From positions 1 to 14,931 of the forward strand of contig JWZX01000697.1 in the NCBI GenBank assembly GCA_001275005.1: 14,931 nt of DNA, read 5' to 3'. Position numbers and translations under genes: made by a program. The DNA is from Chrysochromulina tobinii. Lineage: Eukaryota; Haptophyta; Prymnesiales; Chrysochromulinaceae. This document shows, in pieces, positions 8,587-14,931 of this stretch (the first letter of the stretch is position 1; each line of letters opens with the position of its first letter). The notes under the pieces are model-generated. The model was not told the origin of the DNA, searched no databases, and saw nothing but the letters and a program-made list of their open reading frames with translations.

Positions 8587-8739
8587 AGGATGGTTAGAGC
8601 AGCTCGAGCTCGCGATCTCCCCATTAGGATGGTTAGAGCAGCTCGAGCTCGCGATCTCCCCATTAGGATGGTTAGAGCAGCTCGAGCTCGCGATCTCCCC
8701 ATTAGGATGGTTAGAGCAGCTCGAGCTCGCGATCTCCCC
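8587..8739. repeat. 39-bp tandem repeat holding the stop codon of the DGAT2-like gene
   Basis: Units start at 8587, 8626, 8665 and 8704, giving about 3.9 nearly identical copies. Each contains GAGCTCGAGCTGCTC on the minus strand, which is itself a near-palindrome around the SacI/XhoI-like core. The gene-proximal unit encodes the last residues of the acyltransferase (GDRELELL) and its TAA at 8713-8711. The other copies lie beyond the stop. The unit is 13 codons long and open in several frames, which creates spurious ORFs. Confidence 0.95.
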
Positions 8740-10456
8740 AACCAAATGCGACCTTTTGGGAGTCAAACGTGGCCACCATCTCGTCGCACAGCTTTGCATG
8801 CAGCGCGTCAATCTCGGCGTCGCTCGGGCATTTGCACGCCTCGCCTACCTCGATCGGCCGGCCGAGGACCACGGTGATCGCCGCCCGGCGCGGCACGGGA
8901 GGCAGCCCGGGGCCAAACCGCCCATACGGGAGAATGAGCGAGATTTTGAGCGTGCGCGAGATCCATTCGCCAGCCGTGCCGAGCAGGTTGCGCAGGGGGC
9001 GTCGGGACACGAAGAACCAGCAGGGCACCAGCGGGACGCCGTGCGCCTTGGCCAGCTTCGTCAATCCCTTGCGCTTCCGAATGATGACGGCGGGAGAGGC
9101 ATGGGATCGCGCCGCGTCCGTGAAGATGCCTGCAATGCCGTCGATGGCCACTCCGGTCGGGTACCTGATGCGGGATGCAATCAGAGGTCATCAGCATGCA
9201 ATCAGCATGCAATGCCGTCGATGGCCACTCCGGTCGGGTACCTGATGCGGGATGCAATCAGAGGTCATCAGAGGCCACCAGAGGCCATCAAAGGTTATCC
9301 GAGGTTATTCAGAGGTTATTCAGAGGTCATCAGGGGCCATCAGAGGTTATCAGGGGCCATCAGAGGTCATCAGCGCACCCATTCGAGAGCAGTGTCGAGA
9401 GGACGTCGCGATCGGCAGGCACACACCCAATGCCATAGAAGATCTGGGAGGCGAGATTGGGGCGAGATTGGGGGGATTGGTGAGTCACCACAGACGCGGG
9501 ACTGACGAAGCGCGATCGGCTAGACTTCTATATTAGGGACGGCGAGTCACCTGGCGCCAGATTGGGAGGCGAGTCACTACCGACGCGACGCCCGCCCGCC
9601 CATGGCAGCGCGAGGTCAAGTAGGGCGAGAGCTGCCACAGGAGCCCGCCGATCGGGAAGAGCGAATGCGGTGCGCACACGTGGATGTACCTGAGGGACGG
9701 AGGCGGCGCCGTGCTGAGCACTTGCATGCCAGGCAGGTCATCAGTGGCAATCCACACACAGCTGAACGGCGCTGTGCTGAGCACTTGCATGCCAGGCAGG
9801 TCATCAGTGGCAATCCACACGTACGGTCGATCGGCGACGAACTTGTTCTCCGGGGCGAAGACGACCCGGAACGAGAAGTAGCGGTACATCGCGCGCAGCA
9901 CGAAGTTGTGCTTCAGGCCGGCGCGGGGGGCGGGCGCCCAGATCGTGAGCGCCGCGACGAGCGCCAGCGCCAGCGAGGGGAAGTAGACCCACCCGACCAC
10001 GGCCCAGGAAAGCAGGGCGAGGAACACCGCGACCGGTGCAAAGGCCGGCCCTGAAAAGAAGAGGGCAAGGGCCACAATGCACACGAGCTCCTCCCACCAA
10101 CCCATCGGTGCCTCGGTGGCCAGCGCGCCTGGCTCGAAGGCTCCGTCGGCGGCTTTGCGCGCGATCCCGGCCACCAGCGCGGCGTGGCTCTCCTCAGAGA
10201 TGGCGGGATCACCAACTTCGGCCGGAAGTCGCCACATCTCCAGCACGGAGCACTCGGACGGGAGCCGAGCGATGAAGTCATCTGGACGTTTCCAAGTATT
10301 GCGAACGCGAAGCCCATCGGCGGAGAAGTTGGACAGGGAATTGTAGGAAGCGTCCCTCGACAGAGGACTCGTTGGTGGGGTCTGCAGATCGCGCAGCTCG
10401 TCGGAAGTGGTCGGAGTCGTTTCGACGTTCAGCGTGTTGCGCCCGCCGCTGCCCAT
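8711..10456 (-). CDS. DGAT2-family acyltransferase (diacylglycerol acyltransferase-like), four exons
   Basis: The exons are 10456-9825, 9689-9551, 9443-9379 and 9164-8711, giving 429 aa. The protein probably transfers an acyl group from acyl-CoA to a glycerolipid or alcohol at the ER membrane. Residues 1-120 are a Ser/Thr/Pro-rich and acidic N-terminus, and 124-175 form a hydrophobic hairpin. Next come YIHVCAPHSLFPIGG (212-226), like the plant EPHS version of the PH block, then ASVVTRLPIWRQ and GCVPADRD. Further on are IIRKRKGLTKLAKAHGVPLV (RGFA and VPFG blocks), LPYGRFGPGLPPVPRR, and ITVVLGRPIEV (PI block). The GGE block is degraded to VAIDGIAGIF. The ATG at 10456 is the first one in the frame. 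It is divergent from the PP2A subunit gene, 477 bp away. It could be another DGAT2-clan enzyme, such as a wax or monoacylglycerol acyltransferase. Confidence 0.87.
9131..9272. repeat. 77-bp-spaced duplication of an acceptor and exon start
   Basis: About 65 bp at 9131-9195 recur at 9208-9272. Each copy contains, on the minus strand, GCATCAG followed by GTACCCGACCGG and the start of exon 4. Only the gene-proximal copy continues into the conserved reading frame. Confidence 0.92.
9165..9378 (-). other. DGAT2-like intron 3 (214 nt, repeat-filled)
   Basis: The donor is GTGCGC and the acceptor CCCGCATCAG, phase 2. Removal joins LLSNG to YPTGVAIDG. On the transcript strand the intron is a degenerate array of roughly 10-11-bp units such as TGATGACCTC, TGATGGCCCC and TGATAACCTC. 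It ends in a duplicated acceptor region. Confidence 0.8.
9444..9550 (-). other. DGAT2-like intron 2 (107 nt)
   Basis: The donor is GTGACT and the acceptor CTCGCCTCCCAG, phase 0. Removal joins TRLPIWRQ to IFYGIGCVPADRD, matching the family. Part of the exon end (GTGACTCGCCTCCCAATCT) has near copies at the intron end. Confidence 0.82.
9690..9824 (-). other. DGAT2-like intron 1 (135 nt, frame-neutral)
   Basis: The donor is GTACGT and the acceptor CCGTCCCTCAG, phase 2. Removal gives FVADRP-YIHVCAPHS, as expected for the family. The intron is 45 codons long with no in-frame stop, so retention would insert a duplicated segment (VWIATDDLPGMQVLSTAP twice) just before the active-site block. Confidence 0.82.
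9705..9820. repeat. 53-bp direct repeat at 63-bp spacing inside DGAT2-like intron 1
   Basis: The copies at 9705-9757 and 9768-9820 differ at one position. The 47-bp core is identical. Together they make up most of the intron. Confidence 0.93.
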
Positions 10457-10933
10457 TTCGTTGTGAGTGCTCCCCGCTAAAAAGGCAGCGCCGCTGCAGA
10501 CGACTGGCGTCGGTGTTCGCAAAGATCCAGCATCCGGACGACCAGGAGGGAATCGGCCGGACGCTTCGGAGAATCTCTGCTCGAGTTCGCGAGCAAACTC
10601 AGAACAACCGAGAACAACCGATAAACTTGGTCGCGAAGGAGGTAAGTGCGGTCATCAAACTTCTCACAAAGGCAGCCTGGTTTGAGCGCGACATCCCAAG
10701 ATCAACGTGCCAAGATCAACGATCCGGTCGACAAACTACTTCTTAATAACATACGTTCTGGCCGCGAGGTTCTTTGTGCCGTGTGTGTCCCGTGTGTGTC
10801 CCGGCTCCCCCCGGTGTCTTTGAACCGGCACGGAGATTGGTCTCTTTGGAACGTCCCCGAAATTTTGTTTGCTTGAACTCATCACACTTCCAACCAGTCG
10901 CTTCCAACGCGTCTCAAAATTCGTGGACCTGAA
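10457..10933. promoter_or_regulatory. Divergent promoter region between the DGAT2-like and TON2-like genes
   Basis: This 477-bp stretch lies between two divergent start codons, so both promoters should be here. Three short tandem duplications are visible: AGAACAACCG twice at 10601-10620, CCAAGATCAACG at 10696 and 10710, and an 11-bp GTGTGTGTCCC unit twice at 10781-10802. A strong splice-donor-like GAG-GTAAGT at about 10640 on the plus strand could mark a 5' UTR intron. I see no clear TATA box. Confidence 0.5.
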
Positions 10934-13900
10934 ATGTCGGACGACCTTGCTTTGCCGTCCGCCCGCGCGCTGGCAACGTCGCTGCTCTCGGCGGCCTTCG
11001 CGGCCGAGGGCGGCCCGCCGAGCCAGCTCTCCGAGGAGGACTTTCTTGCGGCCGAGGCCTCGGTCATCGAATGCCCGCCGTCCCCGCTCGAGTGCTGCCT
11101 TCGCGTGCACCGCCGGTGCGTCTTCGACGCGGTCAACGAGGCGCTCGACGAGCTCTCTCAGCCGCCGCCAACGCCGCGCGGGCTGTCGCTCGCCACACGC
11201 TCCGCCAACGGCGCGAAGCCCGCCTCCCGGTCGAGCAGCATCGCCTCGCTCCTGGCGGCCGCACACGAGCAGCGCATCTCGACGCTCGACTGCGAGGCGT
11301 GGACGCAGCGCGTGCTCGCGTTGATGCCCGAGCCGTCGGCGCCGCCGGTGGGGCTCGCGGTGGTACCGGACGACATCGGCGCCACCACACGGCGCGTGTG
11401 GAAGCAGCTCCTGCCCGAGTGGAGCGACTTTGGCGAGGACGAGATGGCTCTCGCCCGCTCTGAGGTTCGCTCGGATGAGAGTGCTTGATGACCTCTGATG
11501 GCCTCTGATGACCTCTGATGACGAGATGGCGCTCGCCCGCTCTGAGATTCGCTCGGATGAGAGTGCTTGATGACCTCTGATGACCTCTGATGACGTATGA
11601 TTGCCTCCCTCATCAGGTGCGCTCGGCTGAGAGTGCGGCGGAGCTGCGCGAGCTGCGCGCGAAGCGCGCGGCGGAGTTGTTTTGGGAGGGGCGCGAGGCG
11701 CTCTTGCTCTCCGACGACGAGCTGCATGGCGTGCTCTGGGATGCGCTGTGTCAGTACGTGTCCCCTCCGTGGCCGGCCGAGGGGCTTGGCGACTCGGATA
11801 GCGACCCCCACGGCGAGGTGGGACGCAAGCTGCCGAAGCCGAAGCCGAAGCCGAAGAAGAAGAAGAAGAAGGAGGAGGAGGACGACGAGGGGCAGGGCGA
11901 GGAGGAGGGCGAGGAGGAGGAGGAGGAGGAGGAGCCCGAGGAGGAGGAGGTCGTCGGGGCGCGCGATCGGCATGCGCGCATCCATTACGAAGACTACCTG
12001 CTGGTATGCTGATGGCCCTGATGGCATCTTCAGTCAAGACCTGCCTGATGACGTGCCTGATGACGTGCCTGATGACGTGCCTGATGACGTGCCTGATGGC
12101 GTCTGAGGACATGCCTGGTGACCTCCCTGATCGCCTCTCATCGCGTGCGCTCCTCTCGCCTCTCTGCTGCAGGCGCTGAGTGAGCTCGATCGTCGCAAGG
12201 TGGCACCACTGCGATCGGCGCGCCTCTTCCTCTCCCTGCGACTAGACGCGTATGGTCGCGCATCCATCCGGTCGCTCTACGCGCTCGCGTGCTCGCTCAC
12301 GCAGCTACTGACGACCCGCATTCAGCTCGCGATGCTCGAGGATGGGCACGGCCGCCTGTCGGAGCAGGTATGCCCTTTCGCTCTAGATGGACACTTGATG
12401 GACACTTGATGGACTCTTGATGGACTCTTGATGGACTCTTGATGGACTCTTGATGGACTCTTGATGGACTCTTGATGGACTCTTGATGGACTCTTGATGG
12501 ACTCTTGATGGACTCTTGATGGACTCTTGATGGACTCTTGATGGACTCTTGATGGACTCTTGATGGACTCTTGATGGACTCTTGATGGACTCTTGATGGA
12601 CTCTTGATGGACTCTTGATGGACTCTGCCGGCACATAATCACATTCACACTCGGTCTCTGCTCACTCGTGCCCTTTTCACACTTGCCATTTTAGGCGCTC
12701 GAGACGTTCGTCTCCGAGTCGATCCCGAGGCTCGCCCGGCTGCGTGACCACGTGCACCTGCAGCAAGGCCACTCCTTTCTGCCCTTCTACGTCGCCCATT
12801 GCGTGCGCAAGTTCTGCCTGCTGCTCGAGCCGAAGGACAAGCGTGGGGTCCCTTCCGAGACACTTCTGATCTCGGCGGAGCTCGCCCAGCTATGCGCGCT
12901 CGGCGAGGAGTTGCCCGATACGGCAGCTGGCCTGCGGCGCGACAGCCACTCCAGCGAGGACACGCCGCCCCCGAGCAGCTTGGGTGATACGCCGCCCCCG
13001 ATTTGGTTCTCCCTCCCGTGCCGCCGTGGGTGTGCCGCCGCATGCATGTGCTCACCACGACGCCCTCGCCTCCCCACAGGTGATGAGTCGAATTGGTTCT
13101 CCCTGGCCTCGGCCATCCGCGTGTACCGCCACTTCCTCGAGCTCGACACGGACCACGACGGGATGCTCACGCCGGACGAGCTCGCTTCGTATGGCGATGG
13201 ACTGCTCTCGCTCACACCGGCCTTTGTGAGTAGTGGCCCCTGATCGCGCCCCTGATCGCGCCCCTGATCTCGCCCCTTTTGAGTGTGGCACTGCCCCTGA
13301 TGGCCCCTGATGGCCCTTCTCATCAGGTCCCTGATTGTCCCTCTCATCAGGTCCCTGATTGTCCCTCTCATCAATTCCCCGATTGTCCCTCTCATCAGGT
13401 CCCTGATTGTCCCTCTCATCAATTCCCCGATTGTCCCTCTCATCAGGTCGGTCGCCTCTTCGAAGCCGTCCACACATACGACGGCAAGCTCGACTACAAG
13501 GGGTACCTCGACTTCGTCATCGCGCATGAGCACCGCTCCCACCCGGCGGCGCTCGCCTACTTTTTCCGCTCGCTCGACTTGCATGCGTCGGGCAAGCTCG
13601 GCGTCTTCGAGGTCAACTACTTCGTGCGCGACATTGTGCAGGGCCTGATCGACTCGGGAGACGAGCCGCCCGGCCTTGGCACGATCGTGGATGAGGTCTT
13701 CGATCTCGTCAAGGGGAGATCGCACAAGTCGCGGGGCGCGGGCGCGCTCGAGCGCGGGCGCGTCGTCTCGGGCGCGATGCCAACGCTCTCGCTCACGGAG
13801 TTTGTGCGCTGCGGCGCGGGCTCGATCGTGATGCAGATGCTGATCGACGTGCAGGGGTTCTGGAATTGGGACAATCGAGAGTCCTTGATTGAGTACGATG

Positions 13901-14871
13901 ACGACGACCGATACGCGAAGGACGAGCTCGAGGCGGCTCGACGCACCACGATCCTGTTCAGCCACGCGGCGCACCGGCGCTCCGCGCCCTCGATTGCGGC
14001 GCTGCAGGGAGATTCGCCCGAGATGTCGCCGCTGCATGAAGAGCGGCGGTTGCGCGCGGCGCGCACCATCACCACACTGCTGCTGCGCGTCCAGCGGCTC
14101 GACCACTCTCAACGCAACCCGACGCCCGCCGTCAGCCAGGTGTGCCCCCTAATGACCTCTAATGACCTCTGATGACCTCTGATGACCTCTGATGACCTCT
14201 GATGACCTCTGATGACCTCTGATGACCTCTAATGACCTCTGATGACATCTAATCGCCTCCCTCATCAGGTGTGCCCCCTGGCGCCGGCGACCAAGCAGCC
14301 ACCGTACAAGCCTCCGCCCAAGCCGTCGGGCGCGCCCCCGCCGCCGCCGACGACCCTGGCGGGCTGGAAAAAGTCCGCAGAGCAGCTCGACGAGCCCGCG
14401 TCGCCTGTGGGGTCCGACGTGACACCGCCTGGCGCCGTGTATCCTCCCGACGGCCATTTCCCGCCCGATTACTTTGTCATCCCGCCGTTACCGGCCGACG
14501 TCGAAGTCATCTACCCGACGCTTCCACAGGCGCCGCCGCCCAAGACGGCGCCCGCGCCCGCGCCGGCGCCCGCCACGGCGCTTCCGCCGCCCCTGCCGCC
14601 GCCGCCGCCGCCCGTGATGCTGCCTGACTCGCCCCCGAGCATGCCGCCCGACTCGGCGCTCAGCTCGAACAATCCCCCCCTCTCCGAGAGCACCAAGGAG
14701 AAGCCCGAGTCGTCCCGCAGAGCCGCGCCGGAAGGAGCCCGCGCCGTCCCGGGCGGAGGCGAGCGACGAGGCAGCCTCCCCCGAGGCGCCGGCGCGAGCG
14801 TTCACAGCCGGCGCGAGCGTTCACAGCCCCGAGGCGCCGGCGCGAGCGCCTTTGCCGCCGCCGCCTGCTGA
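10934..14871 (+). CDS. DUF4378-like module fused to PP2A regulatory subunit B''-gamma/TON2 (FASS)-like protein, seven exons
   Basis: The exons are 10934-11464, 11617-12003, 12173-12367, 12695-12983, 13080-13225, 13447-14139 and 14269-14871, giving 947 aa. Residues 1-177 carry RRCVFDAVNEALDEL and WSDFGEDEMALARSE, which resemble two motifs of the plant TRM C-terminal DUF4378. Residues 186-700 follow PPP2R3C/TON2 throughout: LRAKRAAELF, HYEDYLL, RLDAYGRASI, ESIPRLARL, NWFSLASAIRVYRHFLELD, TYDGKLDYKGYLDFVIA, NYFVRDIVQ, VDEVFDLVK and MLIDVQGFWNWDNRESL. A canonical EF-hand loop spans Asp490-Glu501. A Lys/Glu-rich insert lies at about 248-290 and a proline-rich tail after 748. The subunit should target PP2A to cytoskeletal or centrosomal structures. 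The ATG at 10934 is the first in frame after the divergent promoter. After about 14675 another frame also looks protein-like, so the C-terminus is uncertain. Confidence 0.88.
11438..11582 (+). repeat. 82-bp-spaced duplication of the exon 1 end and donor
   Basis: About 63 bp starting at 11438 recur at 11520 with two mismatches. One mismatch turns the donor GT (11465-11466) into AT (11547-11548) in the intronic copy. Confidence 0.93.
11465..11616 (+). other. TON2-like intron 1 (152 nt)
   Basis: The donor is GTTCGC after GAG and the acceptor CCTCATCAG, phase 0. It joins the DUF4378-like exon to the B'' part. The intron's first 20 bases match the first 20 bases of exon 2 at 18 positions. The body is 10-bp TGATGACCTC units plus a copy of the exon 1 end. 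Confidence 0.8.
11830..11952 (+). repeat. Purine-rich coding tract encoding Lys/Pro then Glu runs
   Basis: Within exon 2 the sense strand is almost pure AAG/GAG, with a few CCG and GGC codons. It encodes a KPKPKP then poly-Lys run followed by a long Glu-rich run. It sits in a loop of the B'' domain, just before the conserved HYEDYLL. Confidence 0.9.
12004..12172 (+). other. TON2-like intron 2 (169 nt) with a 12-bp repeat
   Basis: The donor is GTATGC and the acceptor CTCTGCTGCAG, phase 0, joining HYEDYLL to ALSELDRR. It contains about five 12-bp CTGATGACGTGC units at 12044-12103. Confidence 0.87.
12368..12694 (+). other. TON2-like intron 3 (327 nt)
   Basis: The donor is GTATGC and the acceptor TTGCCATTTTAG, phase 0, joining GRLSEQ to ALETFVSESIPRL as in the family. 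Three quarters of it is one minisatellite. Confidence 0.88.
12386..12627 (+). repeat. 11-bp minisatellite, 22 copies, inside intron 3
   Basis: GATGGACTCTT repeats with an exact 11-bp period from 12386 to 12627. Only the first two units differ (GATGGACACTT). The near-perfect identity indicates recent expansion. Its long ORFs in other frames are repeat artefacts. Confidence 0.97.
12984..13079 (+). other. TON2-like intron 4 (96 nt, frame-neutral)
   Basis: The donor is GTGATA and the acceptor CCTCCCCACAG, phase 1. Removal gives SSLG-DESNWFSLAS. The intron is open in frame (32 codons), so retention is possible. Its start contains GATTTGGTTCTCCCT, a near copy of GAATTGGTTCTCCCT at the start of exon 5. 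Confidence 0.72.
13226..13446 (+). other. TON2-like intron 5 (221 nt)
   Basis: The strong donor GTGAGT follows GCCTTT and the acceptor is CTCTCATCAG, phase 0. It joins LTPAF to VGRLFEAVHTYDG. The first half has 12-bp GCCCCTGATCGC units from 13236, and the second half is a 24-bp array. Confidence 0.87.
13327..13446 (+). repeat. 24-bp tandem array of complete 3' splice sites (5 units)
   Basis: Each unit reads GTCCCTGATTGTCCCTCTCA followed by TCAG or the variant TCAA. Units end at 13350, 13374, 13398, 13422 and 13446, and another TCAG ends at 13326 just before the array. Two units are mutated to TCAATTCC and cannot serve as acceptors. Confidence 0.95.
14140..14268 (+). other. TON2-like intron 6 (129 nt)
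   Basis: The donor is GTGTGC and the acceptor CCCTCATCAG, phase 0. Both junctions carry the identical 14-mer CAGGTGTGCCCCCT. Unspliced, the frame stops soon after the donor. Confidence 0.8.
14151..14260 (+). repeat. 10-bp tandem repeat in intron 6
   Basis: There are about eleven 10-bp units of RATGACCTCT; the last two (GATGACATCT and AATCGCCTCC) are degenerate. The period is exactly 10 bp. Confidence 0.96.
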
Positions 14872-14896
14872 GCCGGCGCCATTGGCGCCGCCGCCG

Positions 14897-14929
<33 letters not shown>
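14897..14929. repeat. Poly-C homopolymer (33 C) at the window end
   Basis: A run of C follows CCG triplets. It lies after the predicted stop of the PP2A gene but would encode polyproline in an alternative open frame. It may mark an assembly edge. Confidence 0.9.
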
Positions 14930-14930
<1 letters not shown>

Positions 14931-14931
14931 C

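Noticed and set aside
8587-8739. Regular 39-bp units resembling a CRISPR array
   Set aside because: Units are directly adjacent with no unique spacers, the genome is eukaryotic, and one unit overlaps a coding end.
8416-8877. ORFs on both strands made of 13-residue repeats
   Set aside because: They are translations of the 39-bp repeat, open in several frames only because the unit length is divisible by three.
9252-9536. ORFs rich in EVIRGHQ-type repeats
   Set aside because: They are antisense readings of intron 3 repeats of the DGAT2-like gene.
10934-11488. Exon 1 as an independent 184-aa gene ending at the intronic TGA
   Set aside because: The phase-0 GT-AG intron joins it cleanly to the B'' part, and only about 130 bp would remain for the next gene's promoter. 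I keep it as an alternative needing transcript data.
12322-12648. Minus-strand ORF of SPSRVHQESIK repeats (108 aa)
   Set aside because: It is the 11-bp intron minisatellite read in an open frame, with no independent support.

Overview
The window looks like nuclear DNA of a GC-rich unicellular eukaryote, most likely a marine alga; a haptophyte-type genome is my best guess from style alone, and I have no marker that proves it. The case for a eukaryote is direct. Three genes can be assembled into good family matches only by removing GT-AG introns with consistent phases. One gene encodes a PP2A B''/TON2-type subunit, which is a eukaryotic protein. There are no Shine-Dalgarno operons, and introns and gene ends are full of short tandem repeats.

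Layout. (1) 3-5447 (+) is an uninterrupted frame, open at the left edge. It encodes a subtilisin-like protease, a multi-pass membrane segment, a possible internal signal peptide, a Gfo/Idh/MocA oxidoreductase, a PhyH-type Fe(II)/2-oxoglutarate dioxygenase and an FkbM methyltransferase. It may be one multienzyme or two head-to-tail genes. (2) 5448-6434 is a convergent intergenic region that begins with a 35-bp tandem repeat. (3) 6435-7727 (-) is a TylF/macrocin-O-methyltransferase-like gene with 3 exons and 363 aa. (4) 7728-8710 is intergenic and ends in a 39-bp tandem repeat. (5) 8711-10456 (-) is a DGAT2-family acyltransferase with 4 exons and 429 aa. (6) 10457-10933 is a divergent promoter region. 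(7) 10934-14871 (+) is a seven-exon gene of 947 aa. It encodes a DUF4378-like N-terminal module joined to a complete PP2A B''-gamma/TON2 (FASS) EF-hand subunit, followed by a proline-rich tail. The window ends in a 33-C homopolymer.

Functional reading. FkbM- and TylF-type O-methyltransferases, a PhyH dioxygenase and an oxidoreductase within 8 kb suggest glycan or small-molecule tailoring, although linkage in a eukaryote is weak evidence. The acyltransferase is probably an ER lipid enzyme. The last gene is probably cytoskeletal or centrosomal phosphatase targeting. In plants TON2/FASS works with TRM proteins, some of which carry DUF4378, so a fusion of the two would be informative.

The most unusual structure lies in the repeats. 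Several introns are bordered by imperfect direct repeats of the adjoining exon, and whole splice sites are tandemly duplicated. Intron repeat units carry branch-point-like CTRAY motifs in the transcript sense. All three gene 3' ends that abut intergenic DNA have their stop codon inside a direct-repeat unit that recurs downstream.
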